64,000 nucleotides of DNA from Enhydrobacter aerosaccus (lineage in GTDB: Bacteria > Pseudomonadota > Alphaproteobacteria > Reyranellales > Reyranellaceae): contig NZ_FUWJ01000008.1 in assembly GCF_900167455.1 (NCBI RefSeq), positions 1-64,000 of the forward strand. Direction: 5' to 3'. Numbering within the stretch: position 1 is the first letter of the stretch; each line of letters begins with the position of its first letter. Below are positions 56,211 through 64,000 of the stretch, in pieces. The notes under the pieces are model-generated. The model made no database searches. It was not told the origin of the DNA and saw only the letters and a list, made by a program, of their open reading frames with translations. The position numbers were made by a program, and so were the translations under genes.

Positions 56211-56241
56211 GGAACGTGGGCCCCGGCGAGACCCACGTTCC
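56211..56241 (+). terminator. Hairpin between the anti-sigma gene and leuB
   Basis: A perfect 10-bp stem GGAACGTGGG/CCCACGTTCC (56211-56220 with 56232-56241) with an 11-base loop, followed on the plus strand by CTTTGG. The T-tract is short, so it may also serve the convergent leuB transcript or act as an RNA 3' stabiliser. Confidence 0.6.
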
Positions 56242-56249
56242 CTTTGGCT

Positions 56250-57368
56250 CTACACGAGTCGATCGAGTTCCTTGACGATGGCGTCGCCCATCTCCTGGGT
56301 GCCGACCTTCTTGGTGCCGTCGGTCTTGCCGACCAGCAGGTCGCCGGTGCGATAGCCTGCCTTCAGCACGTTCTCGACCGCGGTCTCGACCAGGTCGGCT
56401 TCCTTGCCGAGGTCGAAGGAGTAGCGGAGCATCATGGCGTAGCTGAGCGTCTGCGCGATCGGGTTTGCCAGGCCCTTGCCGGCGATGTCGGGTGCGCTGC
56501 CGTGGATCGGCTCATAGAGCGCCTTGCGGCGGCCAGTCGCGTCGGGCGCGCCGAGCGATGCCGACGGCAGCAGGCCGAGCGAGCCGGTCAGCATCGAGGC
56601 TTCATCCGACAGGATATCGCCGAACAGGTTGTCCGTGACGATGACGTCGAACTGGTTCGGAGCGCGCAGCAGCTGCATCGCCAGCGCGTCGGCGTACATG
56701 TGGTCGAGCTTCACGTCGGAGTACTTCTCCTTGTGCAGCTTGGTCGCTTCCTCGCGCCACAGCACGCCGGTGTGCATGACGTTCGCTTTCTCCGACGAGG
56801 TCACCTTGTTGCGGCGCTTGCGCGCCAGCTCGAAGGCGACGGCGCAGACGCGCTGGATTTCCGGCGCAGTGTATCGCTGCGTGTCGAAGGCCTCGACCTC
56901 GCCCTTGGCGTTGACGTGCCGGCCGCGCGGCTCGCCGAAGTACACGCCGCTGGTCAGCTCGCGGATGATCATGATGTCGAGACCCTTGACGATCTCAGGC
57001 TTGAGCGAGCTTGCGTCGACCAGCGCGTCGAACACCTTGGCCGGGCGCAGGTTGGCGAATAGATCCATCTCCTTGCGCAGCCGCAGCAGCCCACGCTCGG
57101 GCTTCTTGGTGAAGTCCGCGGTATCCCACTTCGGCCCGCCGACCGAACCGAACAGCACGGCGTCGGCCTCGAGGGCGATCTTCATCGTATCGTCGGTAAT
57201 CGGCGTGTCGTGCTTGTCGAGGGCGGCGCCGCCCACCAGGTCTTCCGTGATGTCGAAGCCGACCGCGCGCTTCTTGCCCATCCAGGCAATGATCTTGCGC
57301 ACTTCGTTCATGACTTCGGGGCCGATGCCGTCGCCGGGCAGCATCAGCAGATTGCGGTTCGACGCCAT
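56250..57368 (-). CDS. leuB: 3-isopropylmalate dehydrogenase
   Basis: This 372-residue NAD-dependent enzyme oxidatively decarboxylates 3-isopropylmalate in leucine synthesis. Signatures are LMLPGDGIGPEVMNEVRKII, AVLFGSVGGPKWD, the substrate-binding RGLLRLRKEMDLFANLRP, and DVIVTDNLFGDILSDEASML with the Mg-binding aspartates. It is full length. It is separated from leuD by 147 bp that contain a long imperfect inverted repeat. Confidence 0.98.
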   Translation of the reverse strand: MASNRNLLMLPGDGIGPEVMNEVRKIIAWMGKKRAVGFDITEDLVGGAALDKHDTPITDDTMKIALEADAVLFGSVGGPKWDTADFTKKPERGLLRLRKEMDLFANLRPAKVFDALVDASSLKPEIVKGLDIMIIRELTSGVYFGEPRGRHVNAKGEVEAFDTQRYTAPEIQRVCAVAFELARKRRNKVTSSEKANVMHTGVLWREEATKLHKEKYSDVKLDHMYADALAMQLLRAPNQFDVIVTDNLFGDILSDEASMLTGSLGLLPSASLGAPDATGRRKALYEPIHGSAPDIAGKGLANPIAQTLSYAMMLRYSFDLGKEADLVETAVENVLKAGYRTGDLLVGKTDGTKKVGTQEMGDAIVKELDRLV

Positions 57369-57398
57369 TGTCTTCTTTGTCCTCGGTTAAGAGTTAAT

Positions 57399-57505
57399 CC
57401 TCACCCTGAGGAGCGTGCGCAGCACGCGTCTCGAAGGGTGGGAACGAGCACCTTGTCTGTGGCCCATCCTTCGAGACGGCCCTGCGGGCCTCCTCAGGAT
57501 GAGGT
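57399..57505. repeat. Long imperfect inverted repeat between leuB and leuD
   Basis: The left arm (about 57399-57442) starts CCTCACCCTGAGGAG and passes through GTCTCGAAGGGTGGG. The right arm (about 57463-57505) is its near reverse complement, ending CCTCCTCAGGATGAGG. Each arm also holds a small internal palindrome. It resembles a dispersed intergenic repeat seen across many alphaproteobacteria and could form a strong hairpin in the leu transcript. Confidence 0.8.
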
Positions 57506-57515
57506 TGTGTCCGGA

Positions 57516-58130
57516 TTACTCCGCGGCGTACAGCCAGGGCTGCGATTCCTTCTGGCGCGTCTCGAAGTCGTCGATCTCCGGCTTCTTCTCCATCGTCAGG
57601 CCGATGTCGTCGAGGCCGTTCAGCAGGCAGTGCTTGCGGAAAGGATCGATGTCGAAATGGACGGTGCCGCCGTCCGGTCCCTTGATCTCCTGCTTCTCGA
57701 GGTCGACCTCGATGACGGCGTTCGAGCCACGGCTCGCATCGTCCATCAGCTTGTCGATGATCTCCTTCGGCACCTTGATCGGCAGGATGCCGTTCTTGAA
57801 GCAATTGTTATAGAAGATGTCGGCGAAGCTCTCGGAGATCACGCAGCGGATGCCGAAGTCGAGCAGGGCCCAGGGCGCATGCTCGCGGCTCGAGCCGCAG
57901 CCGAAATTGGGGCCGGCGACGATGATCTTGGCGTTCTGGTAGGCCGGCTGGTCGAGGACGAAGTCCTTCTTCTGGCCGTCCGCCGTCCAGCGCAGCTCGT
58001 AGAACAGGCCGTCCTTGAGACCGGTACGCTTGATGGTCTTCAGGAAATTCTTCGGGATGATCATATCGGTGTCGATATTGACCATCGGCATGGGCGCGGC
58101 GACGCCGCGCAGCGTCGTGAATTTTTCCAT
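57516..58130 (-). CDS. leuD: 3-isopropylmalate dehydratase small subunit
   Basis: This 204-residue small subunit works with LeuC to isomerise isopropylmalate. It starts MEKFTTLRGVAAPMPMVNID after GAGGGG; an ATG 18 codons upstream has no such support. Family text: NIDTDMIIPKNFLKTIKRTG, GPNFGCGSSREHAPWALLDF and FADIFYNNCFKNGILPI. Two RDD genes separate it from leuC, so LeuC and LeuD are not adjacent here. Confidence 0.97.
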   Translation of the reverse strand: MEKFTTLRGVAAPMPMVNIDTDMIIPKNFLKTIKRTGLKDGLFYELRWTADGQKKDFVLDQPAYQNAKIIVAGPNFGCGSSREHAPWALLDFGIRCVISESFADIFYNNCFKNGILPIKVPKEIIDKLMDDASRGSNAVIEVDLEKQEIKGPDGGTVHFDIDPFRKHCLLNGLDDIGLTMEKKPEIDDFETRQKESQPWLYAAE

Positions 58131-58221
58131 CGGGCATCCCCTCGCGAAACGCCGGAATAAACGGGCTTTCGGCGGCCGGGTCAAGCCGCTGGCCGACCGG
58201 CCTATCGCGCCCCGGAAGCGC

Positions 58222-58716
58222 CTAGCGGACCTTGATCACCAGGGTTCGGGCCATCATGTCGTGCAGGCCCTGCTTCTTGTCGGTGAAGGCCACCATGATG
58301 AAGCCGATGCAAAGCAGCATGGCGGAGATGAATTTCGCAAAGTAGCGCCCGGTGGCATTGGCGAAGGACAGGCGCTCGCCGCGGTCGGTCACGACCCGCA
58401 GCCCGACCGCCATCTTGCCCAGGGTCGCGCCGCGCTCGGAACTCTCCATCAGGGCGAAGTAGAGCCAGCCGATCACCAGGGAGACCAGGTTGATCCCGTG
58501 GTCGTACAGGGGATGGCCGCCACGGAGGACGTGCATGCCGCCCACCACGACGAAGAGCACGCTTCCGACGATGCCCAGAATGACGGCGTCGATCAGGTAG
58601 GCCACGACGCGGATCCAGAACCCGCCATAGCCGGCACCGCCGGAAGTCGGCGGCTGGGCATCCCATACGGGAGCGGGAGGCGGGACGGGAGGACCCTGGG
58701 TTGGGACGCTTGGCAT
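58222..58716 (-). CDS. RDD family membrane protein (first)
   Basis: This 164-residue protein has a Pro-rich cytoplasmic lead (PPVPPPAPVWDAQPPTSGGA) and an RDD domain with about three spans. The family's R..D motifs appear as GFWIRVVAYLIDAVILGIVG and RGATLGKMAVGLRVVTDRGE. Its C-terminus (KKQGLHDMMARTLVIKVR) is typical. It is paralogous to the next gene and eight bases downstream of it. Function is unknown; RDD proteins are sometimes linked to ion transport. Confidence 0.85.
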   Translation of the reverse strand: MPSVPTQGPPVPPPAPVWDAQPPTSGGAGYGGFWIRVVAYLIDAVILGIVGSVLFVVVGGMHVLRGGHPLYDHGINLVSLVIGWLYFALMESSERGATLGKMAVGLRVVTDRGERLSFANATGRYFAKFISAMLLCIGFIMVAFTDKKQGLHDMMARTLVIKVR

Positions 58717-58723
58717 GGCACCG

Positions 58724-59221
58724 TCAGCGGTTGTGGATGACCAAAGTGCCGGCCATCATATCATGCAGGCCGCGCTTCCTGTCGGTGAAAGCCACCATGA
58801 GGAAGCCGATGCCGAGCACCAGCAGCGACACGATCTTGGCGAAGTAGCGCCCGAAGGCGTTCGCGAACGTCAATCGCTGGCCCTGGTCGGTGACGACGCG
58901 CAGTCCAACCGCCCTCTTGCCCAGCGTGGCTCCACGCTCGGAGCTTTCCAGTACGGCGAAGTAGAGGATGCCCAAGCCGAGGCCAAGGATGCCGCCGCCG
59001 ATGCGGGCAATCGTCTGGGCCGTTGCTGGCACGCCGACGAAATGCCAGACGAAGCCGACGACCAATCCGAAGACGAAACCCACGACCGTGCCAACGACAT
59101 AGAGCAGGACGCCGTCCAGCAGGTAGGCCACGACGCGGATCCAGAAACCGCCATATCTCGTCGCTGCAGCCGCTGATGGTTGGGCATCCCACACCGGTGG
59201 CGGCGGTGGCACGTTGGTCAT
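58724..59221 (-). CDS. RDD family membrane protein (second)
   Basis: This 165-residue paralogue of the neighbouring RDD protein shares the lead (PPPPPVWDAQPSAAAATRYG), GFWIRVVAYLLDGVLLYVVG, RGATLGKRAVGLRVVTDQGQ and the ending KRGLHDMMAGTLVIHNR. The start at 59221 has a GGGGGAG Shine-Dalgarno. The pair arose by tandem duplication, with the central loop region most diverged. It is transcribed after the leuC terminator, so it probably has its own promoter. Confidence 0.86.
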   Translation of the reverse strand: MTNVPPPPPVWDAQPSAAAATRYGGFWIRVVAYLLDGVLLYVVGTVVGFVFGLVVGFVWHFVGVPATAQTIARIGGGILGLGLGILYFAVLESSERGATLGKRAVGLRVVTDQGQRLTFANAFGRYFAKIVSLLVLGIGFLMVAFTDRKRGLHDMMAGTLVIHNR

Positions 59222-59248
59222 GCAGGCTCTCCCCCGAGATATCCGGCA

Positions 59249-59283
59249 CAAGAAAACGGGCGGTGCATTGCTGCACCGCCCGT
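59249..59283 (-). terminator. Strong rho-independent terminator after leuC
   Basis: On the minus strand a perfect 12-bp stem (arms 59256-59267 and 59272-59283, four-base loop) is followed by TTTTCTT. It ends the ffh-to-leuC transcription direction before the RDD genes. Confidence 0.92.
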
Positions 59284-59311
59284 GACTGTATCACTATCGC
59301 TTCGGAAGCGG

Positions 59312-60757
59312 CTATTGGAAGTCGCGCACGTCGGCGAGCGTTCCCTTGATCGCCGCCGCCGCCGCCATTGCTGGGCTGAGCAGATGCGTGCGTCCGCCTC
59401 GACCCTGACGGCCCTCGAAGTTACGGTTCGATGTCGAGGCGCAGCGCTGGCCCGGCTCGAGCCGGTCGGCGTTCATGGCCAGACACATGGAACAGCCCTG
59501 GATGCGCCACTCGAAGCCGGCCTCGAGGAAGATCTTGTCCAGACCTTCCTTCTCCGCCTCGGCTTTCACCAGGCCGGAGCCCGGCACGACCATCGCCGAG
59601 ACGGTCGAAGCCACTTTGCGGCCCTTCACGATCTCGGCCGCGGCGCGCAGATCCTCGATGCGGCCGTTGGTGCAGGAGCCGATGAAGACGCGATCGACCG
59701 GCACGTCGACGAGCTTGGTACCCGGCGTCAGGCCCATATAGGCGAGCGACCGGGTCCAGGCCTCGCGGCGGGCCTCGTCGGGAGCGTTGGCCGGATCGGG
59801 AACGACATCGGTGATCGGCAGCGCGTCCTGCGGGCTGGTGCCCCAGGTCACCATCGGCGGGATGTCCGATGCATTGAGGTCGATCTGGGCGTCGAAGTGG
59901 GCACCCTTGTCGCTCGGCAGGCGACGCCACTGGCCGAGGGCCAGATCCCAGGCCCCGCCCTTCGGCGCGTTGGGCCGACCGAACAGGTACTGGAAGGTGG
60001 TCTCGTCCGGCGCGATCAGGCCGGCGCGGGCGCCTGCCTCGATCGACATGTTGCAGACCGTCATGCGGCCTTCCATCGTCATCTCGCGGATGGCGCGGCC
60101 GGCATATTCGATCACGTAGCCGGTGCCGCCGGCCGTGCCGAGCTTGGCGATGATGGCGAGGATCACGTCCTTGGCCGTGACACCCAGCGGCAGGCTGCCC
60201 TCGACGGCCACGCGCATGTTCTTGGCCGGCTTCTGGATCAGCGTCTGCGTGGCGAGCACATGCTCGACCTCGGAGGTGCCGATGCCGAAGGCCAGCGCGC
60301 CGAACGCGCCATGCGTCGAGGTGTGGCTGTCGCCGCAGACGATCGTAGTGCCCGGCAGGGTGAAGCCCTGTTCCGGTCCGGTCACATGGACGATGCCGCG
60401 CCGCGGGTCCTGCAGGCCGAAGTAGGGAACGCCGAACTCGGCGACGTTCTTCTCCAGCGTCTCGACCTGGATGCGCGATTCCTCGTCGGGAATGCCCAGG
60501 CTGAGATCGGTCGTCGGCGTGTTGTGGTCGGCGAGCGCGATCGTGGCCTCGGGACGGCGCACCGGACGGTGCGCCATGCGCAGGCCCTCGAAGGCCTGCG
60601 GGCTGGTCACCTCGTGGACGAGGTGACGGTCGATGTAGATCACGCAGGTGCCGTCGTCCTGGCGATGGACGACATGGCTGTCCCAGATCTTCTCGAACAG
60701 GGTCCGCGGCGGCGGCGGGGGAGGTGGCGGCACGGCCGCCTTCTTGCGGGTCGCCAT
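59312..60757 (-). CDS. leuC: 3-isopropylmalate dehydratase large subunit
   Basis: This 481-residue aconitase-type [4Fe-4S] enzyme has cluster ligands visible in RVFIGSCTNGRIEDLRAAAE and GCSMCLAMNADRLEPGQRCA. TIVCGDSHTSTHGAFGALAF is the family signature. It is about ten residues longer than usual at the N-terminus because of a run of eight prolines (MATRKKAAV then poly-Pro then RTLFEKIWDSHVV); polyproline runs usually need EF-P for translation. It lies seven bases after rplS. Confidence 0.97.
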   Translation of the reverse strand: MATRKKAAVPPPPPPPPRTLFEKIWDSHVVHRQDDGTCVIYIDRHLVHEVTSPQAFEGLRMAHRPVRRPEATIALADHNTPTTDLSLGIPDEESRIQVETLEKNVAEFGVPYFGLQDPRRGIVHVTGPEQGFTLPGTTIVCGDSHTSTHGAFGALAFGIGTSEVEHVLATQTLIQKPAKNMRVAVEGSLPLGVTAKDVILAIIAKLGTAGGTGYVIEYAGRAIREMTMEGRMTVCNMSIEAGARAGLIAPDETTFQYLFGRPNAPKGGAWDLALGQWRRLPSDKGAHFDAQIDLNASDIPPMVTWGTSPQDALPITDVVPDPANAPDEARREAWTRSLAYMGLTPGTKLVDVPVDRVFIGSCTNGRIEDLRAAAEIVKGRKVASTVSAMVVPGSGLVKAEAEKEGLDKIFLEAGFEWRIQGCSMCLAMNADRLEPGQRCASTSNRNFEGRQGRGGRTHLLSPAMAAAAAIKGTLADVRDFQ

Positions 60758-60764
60758 GGCGGGC

Positions 60765-61250
60765 CTACTTCTTGCCGCCGCCCTTCGCGGCGCGAACGGT
60801 CTTCTCTTCCTTGGGCTTTTCCTTCTTGAGCTTCCCGCGCCGCGGCCGCTTGGCCTCTTCCTCGGCCTGCAGGGCGATCAGCTCGCGCTGGGCCTCGACG
60901 TCCTCGGCGATACGGCTGGCCTTGCCGCGCAGTTCGCGCAGGTAATAGAGCTTGGCGCGACGCACCGTGCCCTTGCGGACCACCTCGATTTCCCAGATGC
61001 CCGGGCTGTAGAGCGGGAACACGCGCTCGACGCCTTCGCCGAAGCTGATCTTGCGAACGGTGAACGAGGAGTTCACGCCGTCGTTCTTGCGCGCGATGCA
61101 CAGGCCCTCATAGACCTGAATGCGCTCGCGATTACCTTCCTGCACCTTGACGTGCACCTTGAGGGTGTCGCCGGGCTCGAAGCGCGGCACCGGCCGCTCG
61201 GCCAACACCTTGTCCATCGTGGCCTGGGCCAGCGTATCGAGAATGTTCAT
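60765..61250 (-). CDS. rplS: 50S ribosomal protein L19
   Basis: Ribosomal protein L19, about 161 residues, starts MNILDTLAQATMDKVLAERP at 61250, eight bases after AAAGGA; an ATG three codons upstream (61259) is also possible. Core blocks are FEPGDTLKVHVKVQEGNRER and GEGVERVFPLYSPGIWEIEV. It carries a Lys/Glu-rich C-terminal tail of about 35 residues beyond the usual end, seen in some alphaproteobacteria. It follows trmD in the conserved rpsP-rimM-trmD-rplS order. Confidence 0.96.
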   Translation of the reverse strand: MNILDTLAQATMDKVLAERPVPRFEPGDTLKVHVKVQEGNRERIQVYEGLCIARKNDGVNSSFTVRKISFGEGVERVFPLYSPGIWEIEVVRKGTVRRAKLYYLRELRGKASRIAEDVEAQRELIALQAEEEAKRPRRGKLKKEKPKEEKTVRAAKGGGKK

Positions 61251-61266
61251 CGCATCCATCCTTTCG

Positions 61267-61986
61267 TCACTTCTCTTCGTTCCTCGTCGCGGTCCGTCGG
61301 TGGGCCCACAAATCGGGCCGCCGCCGCCGCGTGATCTCTTCCCGCTGCTTCATCCGCCATTCCGCGACCTTGCCGTGGTGCCCCGATACCAGGACCTCCG
61401 GCACGCGCCGTTCGATTCCATCGGGGCCTGACCAGATCGCCGGCCGGGTGTAGTGCGGGTACTCAAGCAAACCGTCCTCGAAACTCTCCTCGCTCGCCGA
61501 TGCGGGTTCGCCCATCACGCCGGGCAGCAGCCGCACGCAGCAATCCATCACCGTCATGGCCGCGATCTCGCCGCCCGAAAGCACGAAATCGCCGACCGAA
61601 ATCTCCTCCAGCGCGTGGGCCTCGATGACCCGTTCGTCCACGCCCTCGAACCGCCCGCACACCAGCAGCACACCCGGTCCCGCCGCCAGATCCCGCCCGC
61701 GCGCCTGACTGAACGGCGCACCGCGCGGCGAGAGCAGGATCTTGGGGACGCCCGGCTCGGCCACCGCCTCGATCGCCGCCGACAGAACGTCGGGCTTCAT
61801 CACCATGCCGGCGCCGCCCCCGAAGGGCGCATCGTCCACCGTGCCATGGCGATCCTTGGCGAACCGCCGGATGTCCACTGCCGTCAGCGACCAGACGCCG
61901 TCCTTCAATGCCTTGCCGGCCAGGCTGAGACCCAGCGGGCCCGGAAACATCTCCGGGAAGAGCGTCAGCGCCGTCGCGCGCCACAC
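61267..61986 (-). CDS. trmD: tRNA (guanine-N1)-methyltransferase TrmD
   Basis: This 239-residue SPOUT enzyme makes m1G37 in tRNAs. It starts at GTG (61986) with MWRATALTLFPEMFPGPLGL. PFGGGAGMVMKPDVLSAAIE, LLVCGRFEGVDERVIE and EISVGDFVLSGGEIAAMTVM form the trefoil knot that binds SAM. The C-terminal domain contains YPHYTRPAIWSGPDGIERRV. It lies six bases after rimM. Confidence 0.98.
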   Translation of the reverse strand: MWRATALTLFPEMFPGPLGLSLAGKALKDGVWSLTAVDIRRFAKDRHGTVDDAPFGGGAGMVMKPDVLSAAIEAVAEPGVPKILLSPRGAPFSQARGRDLAAGPGVLLVCGRFEGVDERVIEAHALEEISVGDFVLSGGEIAAMTVMDCCVRLLPGVMGEPASASEESFEDGLLEYPHYTRPAIWSGPDGIERRVPEVLVSGHHGKVAEWRMKQREEITRRRRPDLWAHRRTATRNEEK

Positions 61987-61992
61987 GTTGCT

Positions 61993-62508
61993 TCACGCCT
62001 CCTTCGATTCGCCGCCGGGCAACAGGCCCGCCGGCGGAGTCACTACGATCTTGCCGCCCTCGACATCGATCTCGGGCACGGCCTCGTCGGTGAAGGGCAA
62101 CATCAGCCCCGCCGACACTTCCATCACCGGCCCGGCACCGAAATCGTGGAAGGCGACAACCTTGCCCCAATCCCGGCCGTCCCGGCCAACCGCGGCGAGC
62201 CCGATCAGGTCCGCCTCATACCACTCCCGCTCGCCCGCCTGCGGCAGCGCGCTGCGCTCCACATAGAGCCGCAAGCCGCGCAAGGCCTCCGCTGCCGTGC
62301 GATCGGGTACGCCCTCGATCCGGGCCAGCACCGCGCCGCGTACGGCACTCAGCGCTTCGACCCGGTACGCCTTCTTCCCCGTCTCATCCGACAGCGGCCC
62401 GTACGAGCCGAGCGCCATCGGATCCTCGGTGTAGCTCTTGATGCGCACCAAGCCTCGTACACCATGCGGCGCCGCGACGACGCCGAGCAGAACGCGATCC
62501 TTGGACAT
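61993..62508 (-). CDS. rimM: Ribosome maturation factor RimM
   Basis: This 171-residue factor assists 30S head assembly. It starts MSKDRVLLGVVAAPHGVRGL; the preceding in-frame codon TTG is a possible but unlikely start. An N-terminal beta-barrel domain is followed by the PRC-barrel domain with EREWYEADLIGLAAVGRDGR and LLPFTDEAVPEIDVEGGKIV. It sits between rpsP and trmD as expected. Confidence 0.96.
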   Translation of the reverse strand: MSKDRVLLGVVAAPHGVRGLVRIKSYTEDPMALGSYGPLSDETGKKAYRVEALSAVRGAVLARIEGVPDRTAAEALRGLRLYVERSALPQAGEREWYEADLIGLAAVGRDGRDWGKVVAFHDFGAGPVMEVSAGLMLPFTDEAVPEIDVEGGKIVVTPPAGLLPGGESKEA

Positions 62509-62523
62509 CAAGACAGCCGCTCA

Positions 62524-62889
62524 TCAGGAAGCGGCAGCTTCCTTCTCGCCCTCGCTGGCCGCGGCAGCGGCGGCCTTCATGCGCTCCTGCGCCTTGGCGC
62601 GCGGCTGGTTCTTCTTGGTCTGCTCACGGCGCTCGCGCGGCTTCATCAGCTCGGCCTGGGCCAGGAACTTGGCGACACGGTCCGACGGCTGGGCGCCGAC
62701 CTTCAGCCAATGGGCGACGCGCTCCTTGTCGAGCGTGAGGCGCTGGGCATGCTCGCGCGGCAGCATCGGGTTGTAGGTGCCGATCTTCTCGATGAAGCGG
62801 CCGTCGCGCGGGCTGCGGGAATCCGCCACCACGATGTGGAAGTACGGGCGCTTCTTGGCGCCGTGGCGGGTCATGCGGATCGCTAGCAT
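62524..62889 (-). CDS. rpsP: 30S ribosomal protein S16
   Basis: This 121-residue ribosomal protein starts MLAIRMTRHGAKKRPYFHIV, followed by VADSRSPRDGRFIEKIGTYN and the alphaproteobacterial extension rich in Lys, Arg and Ala (about residues 80-121). It lies 44 bp after ffh and 15 bp before rimM. Confidence 0.98.
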   Translation of the reverse strand: MLAIRMTRHGAKKRPYFHIVVADSRSPRDGRFIEKIGTYNPMLPREHAQRLTLDKERVAHWLKVGAQPSDRVAKFLAQAELMKPRERREQTKKNQPRAKAQERMKAAAAAASEGEKEAAAS

Positions 62890-62933
62890 TCTCTCTCCTT
62901 CGATTCGTCAGATAGACTTGAGTTCACGAAACT

Positions 62934-64000
62934 TCAGCGCGGGAAGCCGGGCGGCGGCGTCATGCCTCCGAGGCTGCGCATGAATCCTTTTTCTCCGAGT
63001 TTGTTGACGCGCTTCATCATCTTCAGCATGTCGGCGTGCTGCTTCAGGAGCTTGTTGACGTCCTGGATCTGCACGCCCGATCCCTTGGCGATGCGCTTCT
63101 TGCGCGAGGCATGGATCACGTCGGGGTTGCGGCGCTCCTTCGGCGTCATCGCCAGGATGATCGCCTCCTGCCGCTTGAGCTGCGTCTCGTCGATCTTGGC
63201 CTTGGACATCGCCGCCTTCGCCTGCATGGCGCCGGGCAGCATGCCCATCAGGCCCTGCAGTCCGCCCATCTTGCGGAGCTGACGAAGCTGCTTGAGCAGG
63301 TCGTCCATGTCGAACTGGCCCTTGCGGACCTTGGCGGCGAGCTTCTCGGCCTCTTCCTTGTCGATCGTCTCGGCCGCACGCTCCACCAGCGAGACGATGT
63401 CGCCCATGCCGAGGATGCGGCTGGCGATACGGTCGGGATGGAACGGCTCGAGCTGGTCGAACTTCTCGCCGACGCCGATCAGCTTCACCGGCCGACCGGT
63501 CACGGCGCGCATCGACAGCGCGGCACCGCCGCGGCTGTCGCCGTCGACGCGGGTCAGCACGATGCCGGTGACGGCCAGGCGATCGTTGAAGGCCTTGGCG
63601 ACATTGACCGCGTCCTGGCCGGTCATGGCGTCGGCGACGAGCAGCGTCTCCTTCGGCTTGGCGAGGTCGGAGATCTCCTTGACCTCCGTCATCAGCTCTT
63701 CGTCGATCGAGAGCCGGCCGGCCGTGTCGAGGATGAGGACGTCGTAGCCTTCGCGCCGCGCCGTCTCGAGCGCGCGCCGCGTGATGGCGAGCGGCATCTC
63801 CAGCGGCACGATCGGCAGCGTCGGTACACCGGTCTGCTCGCCCAGGACGGCCAATTGGTGTTGCGCGGCCGGGCGCCGCGTGTCGAGCGAGGCCATCAGG
63901 ACCTTGCGCTTCGTGGAGAAGGCGCCGCCGAACATCTCGGCGGCCATGCCCTGCGGGCCCTGGCTGAGGCGGTAGGCGATCTTGGCGCTGGAGGTGGTCT
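62934..64000 (-). CDS. ffh: Signal recognition particle protein Ffh, N-terminus off the window
   Basis: About 355 codons of the SRP54 GTPase are visible; the N-terminal helical domain lies beyond the right edge. The visible part begins inside the P-loop (KTTSSAKIAYRL) and includes the G-domain blocks MASLDTRRPAAQHQL, DVLILDTAGRLSIDEELMTE, TGIVLTRVDGDSRGGAALSM and IGVGEKFDQLEPFHPDRIAS. The Met-rich M domain (MGGLQGLMGMLPGAMQAKAA) binds signal sequences and 4.5S RNA. The C-terminus GGMTPPPGFPR is typical of alphaproteobacteria. Confidence 0.97.
   Translation of the reverse strand, partial: TTSSAKIAYRLSQGPQGMAAEMFGGAFSTKRKVLMASLDTRRPAAQHQLAVLGEQTGVPTLPIVPLEMPLAITRRALETARREGYDVLILDTAGRLSIDEELMTEVKEISDLAKPKETLLVADAMTGQDAVNVAKAFNDRLAVTGIVLTRVDGDSRGGAALSMRAVTGRPVKLIGVGEKFDQLEPFHPDRIASRILGMGDIVSLVERAAETIDKEEAEKLAAKVRKGQFDMDDLLKQLRQLRKMGGLQGLMGMLPGAMQAKAAMSKAKIDETQLKRQEAIILAMTPKERRNPDVIHASRKKRIAKGSGVQIQDVNKLLKQHADMLKMMKRVNKLGEKGFMRSLGGMTPPPGFPR

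Noticed and set aside
58152..58178. GGAATAAA upstream of leuD as a third ECF promoter
   Set aside because: The sequence 13 bases downstream is GCCGG rather than CGGTA, and the element points away from leuD.

Overview
The window reads as chromosomal DNA of a high-GC alphaproteobacterium. Supporting features are the dapC-ftsK pair, a CycM-type cytochrome divergent from pheA, the DUF1045 protein inside a phosphonate cluster, the ffh-rpsP-rimM-trmD-rplS block, Tat-exported enzymes, and families of short GC-rich palindromic repeats. A Reyranella-like or related lineage is plausible, but that is inference. I see no rRNA, tRNA, CRISPR array, prophage or complete insertion sequence.

Left part (1-18,000). 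A truncated TorF-type outer-membrane gene diverges from glnK-amtB, with sigma-54 elements facing both ways between them. A second glnK-amtB pair follows behind a terminator. Then come a Tat-exported GH36 alpha-galactosidase, dapC, ftsK, a CaCA antiporter, a TetR/VOC-like/flavin-monooxygenase operon with a palindromic operator, a secreted SMP-30 lactonase-like protein and a purple acid phosphatase.

Phosphonate region (18,000-28,700). A forward operon phnC-phnD-phnE-phnE-DUF1045 (uptake plus an accessory 2H phosphoesterase) converges on a reverse operon phnG-H-I-J-K-L-M-N (C-P lyase core and ribose bisphosphate kinase). Pho-box-like repeats precede phnC, and a half-site faces the phosphatase. 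hisB-hisH, a DMT exporter and an acyl-CoA dehydrogenase follow on the minus strand.

Accessory region (32,600-45,900). A CpxP/Spy-like gene, an OmpR-family regulator and a histidine kinase form an envelope-stress-like operon. It is interrupted by a DUF559 nuclease gene flanked by direct copies of a composite palindromic repeat, and a CpxR-type box lies upstream. Next are a GNAT acetyltransferase, a 1337-residue autotransporter with Asp-box repeats and an outer-membrane beta-barrel. A toxin-antitoxin relic zone follows: truncated TumE, a deleted GNAT copy, intact BrnT/BrnA and an internally deleted TumA-like gene. Then come a lower-GC secreted protein lying between two copies of the 3' end of an Asp/Glu-racemase-family gene, and a small protein whose reading frame runs through one of the repeats.

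Right part (45,900-64,000). This is mostly housekeeping: hisN, cycM, pheA, rpe, a CBS protein, a PhzF-like protein, a TIM-barrel isomerase and a HerA-like ATPase. An ECF sigma/anti-sigma pair is divergent from a metallophosphoesterase/cytochrome c' operon, with matched promoters facing both ways. The end is leuB, leuD, two RDD proteins, leuC, rplS, trmD, rimM, rpsP and the C-terminal part of ffh, which runs off the window.
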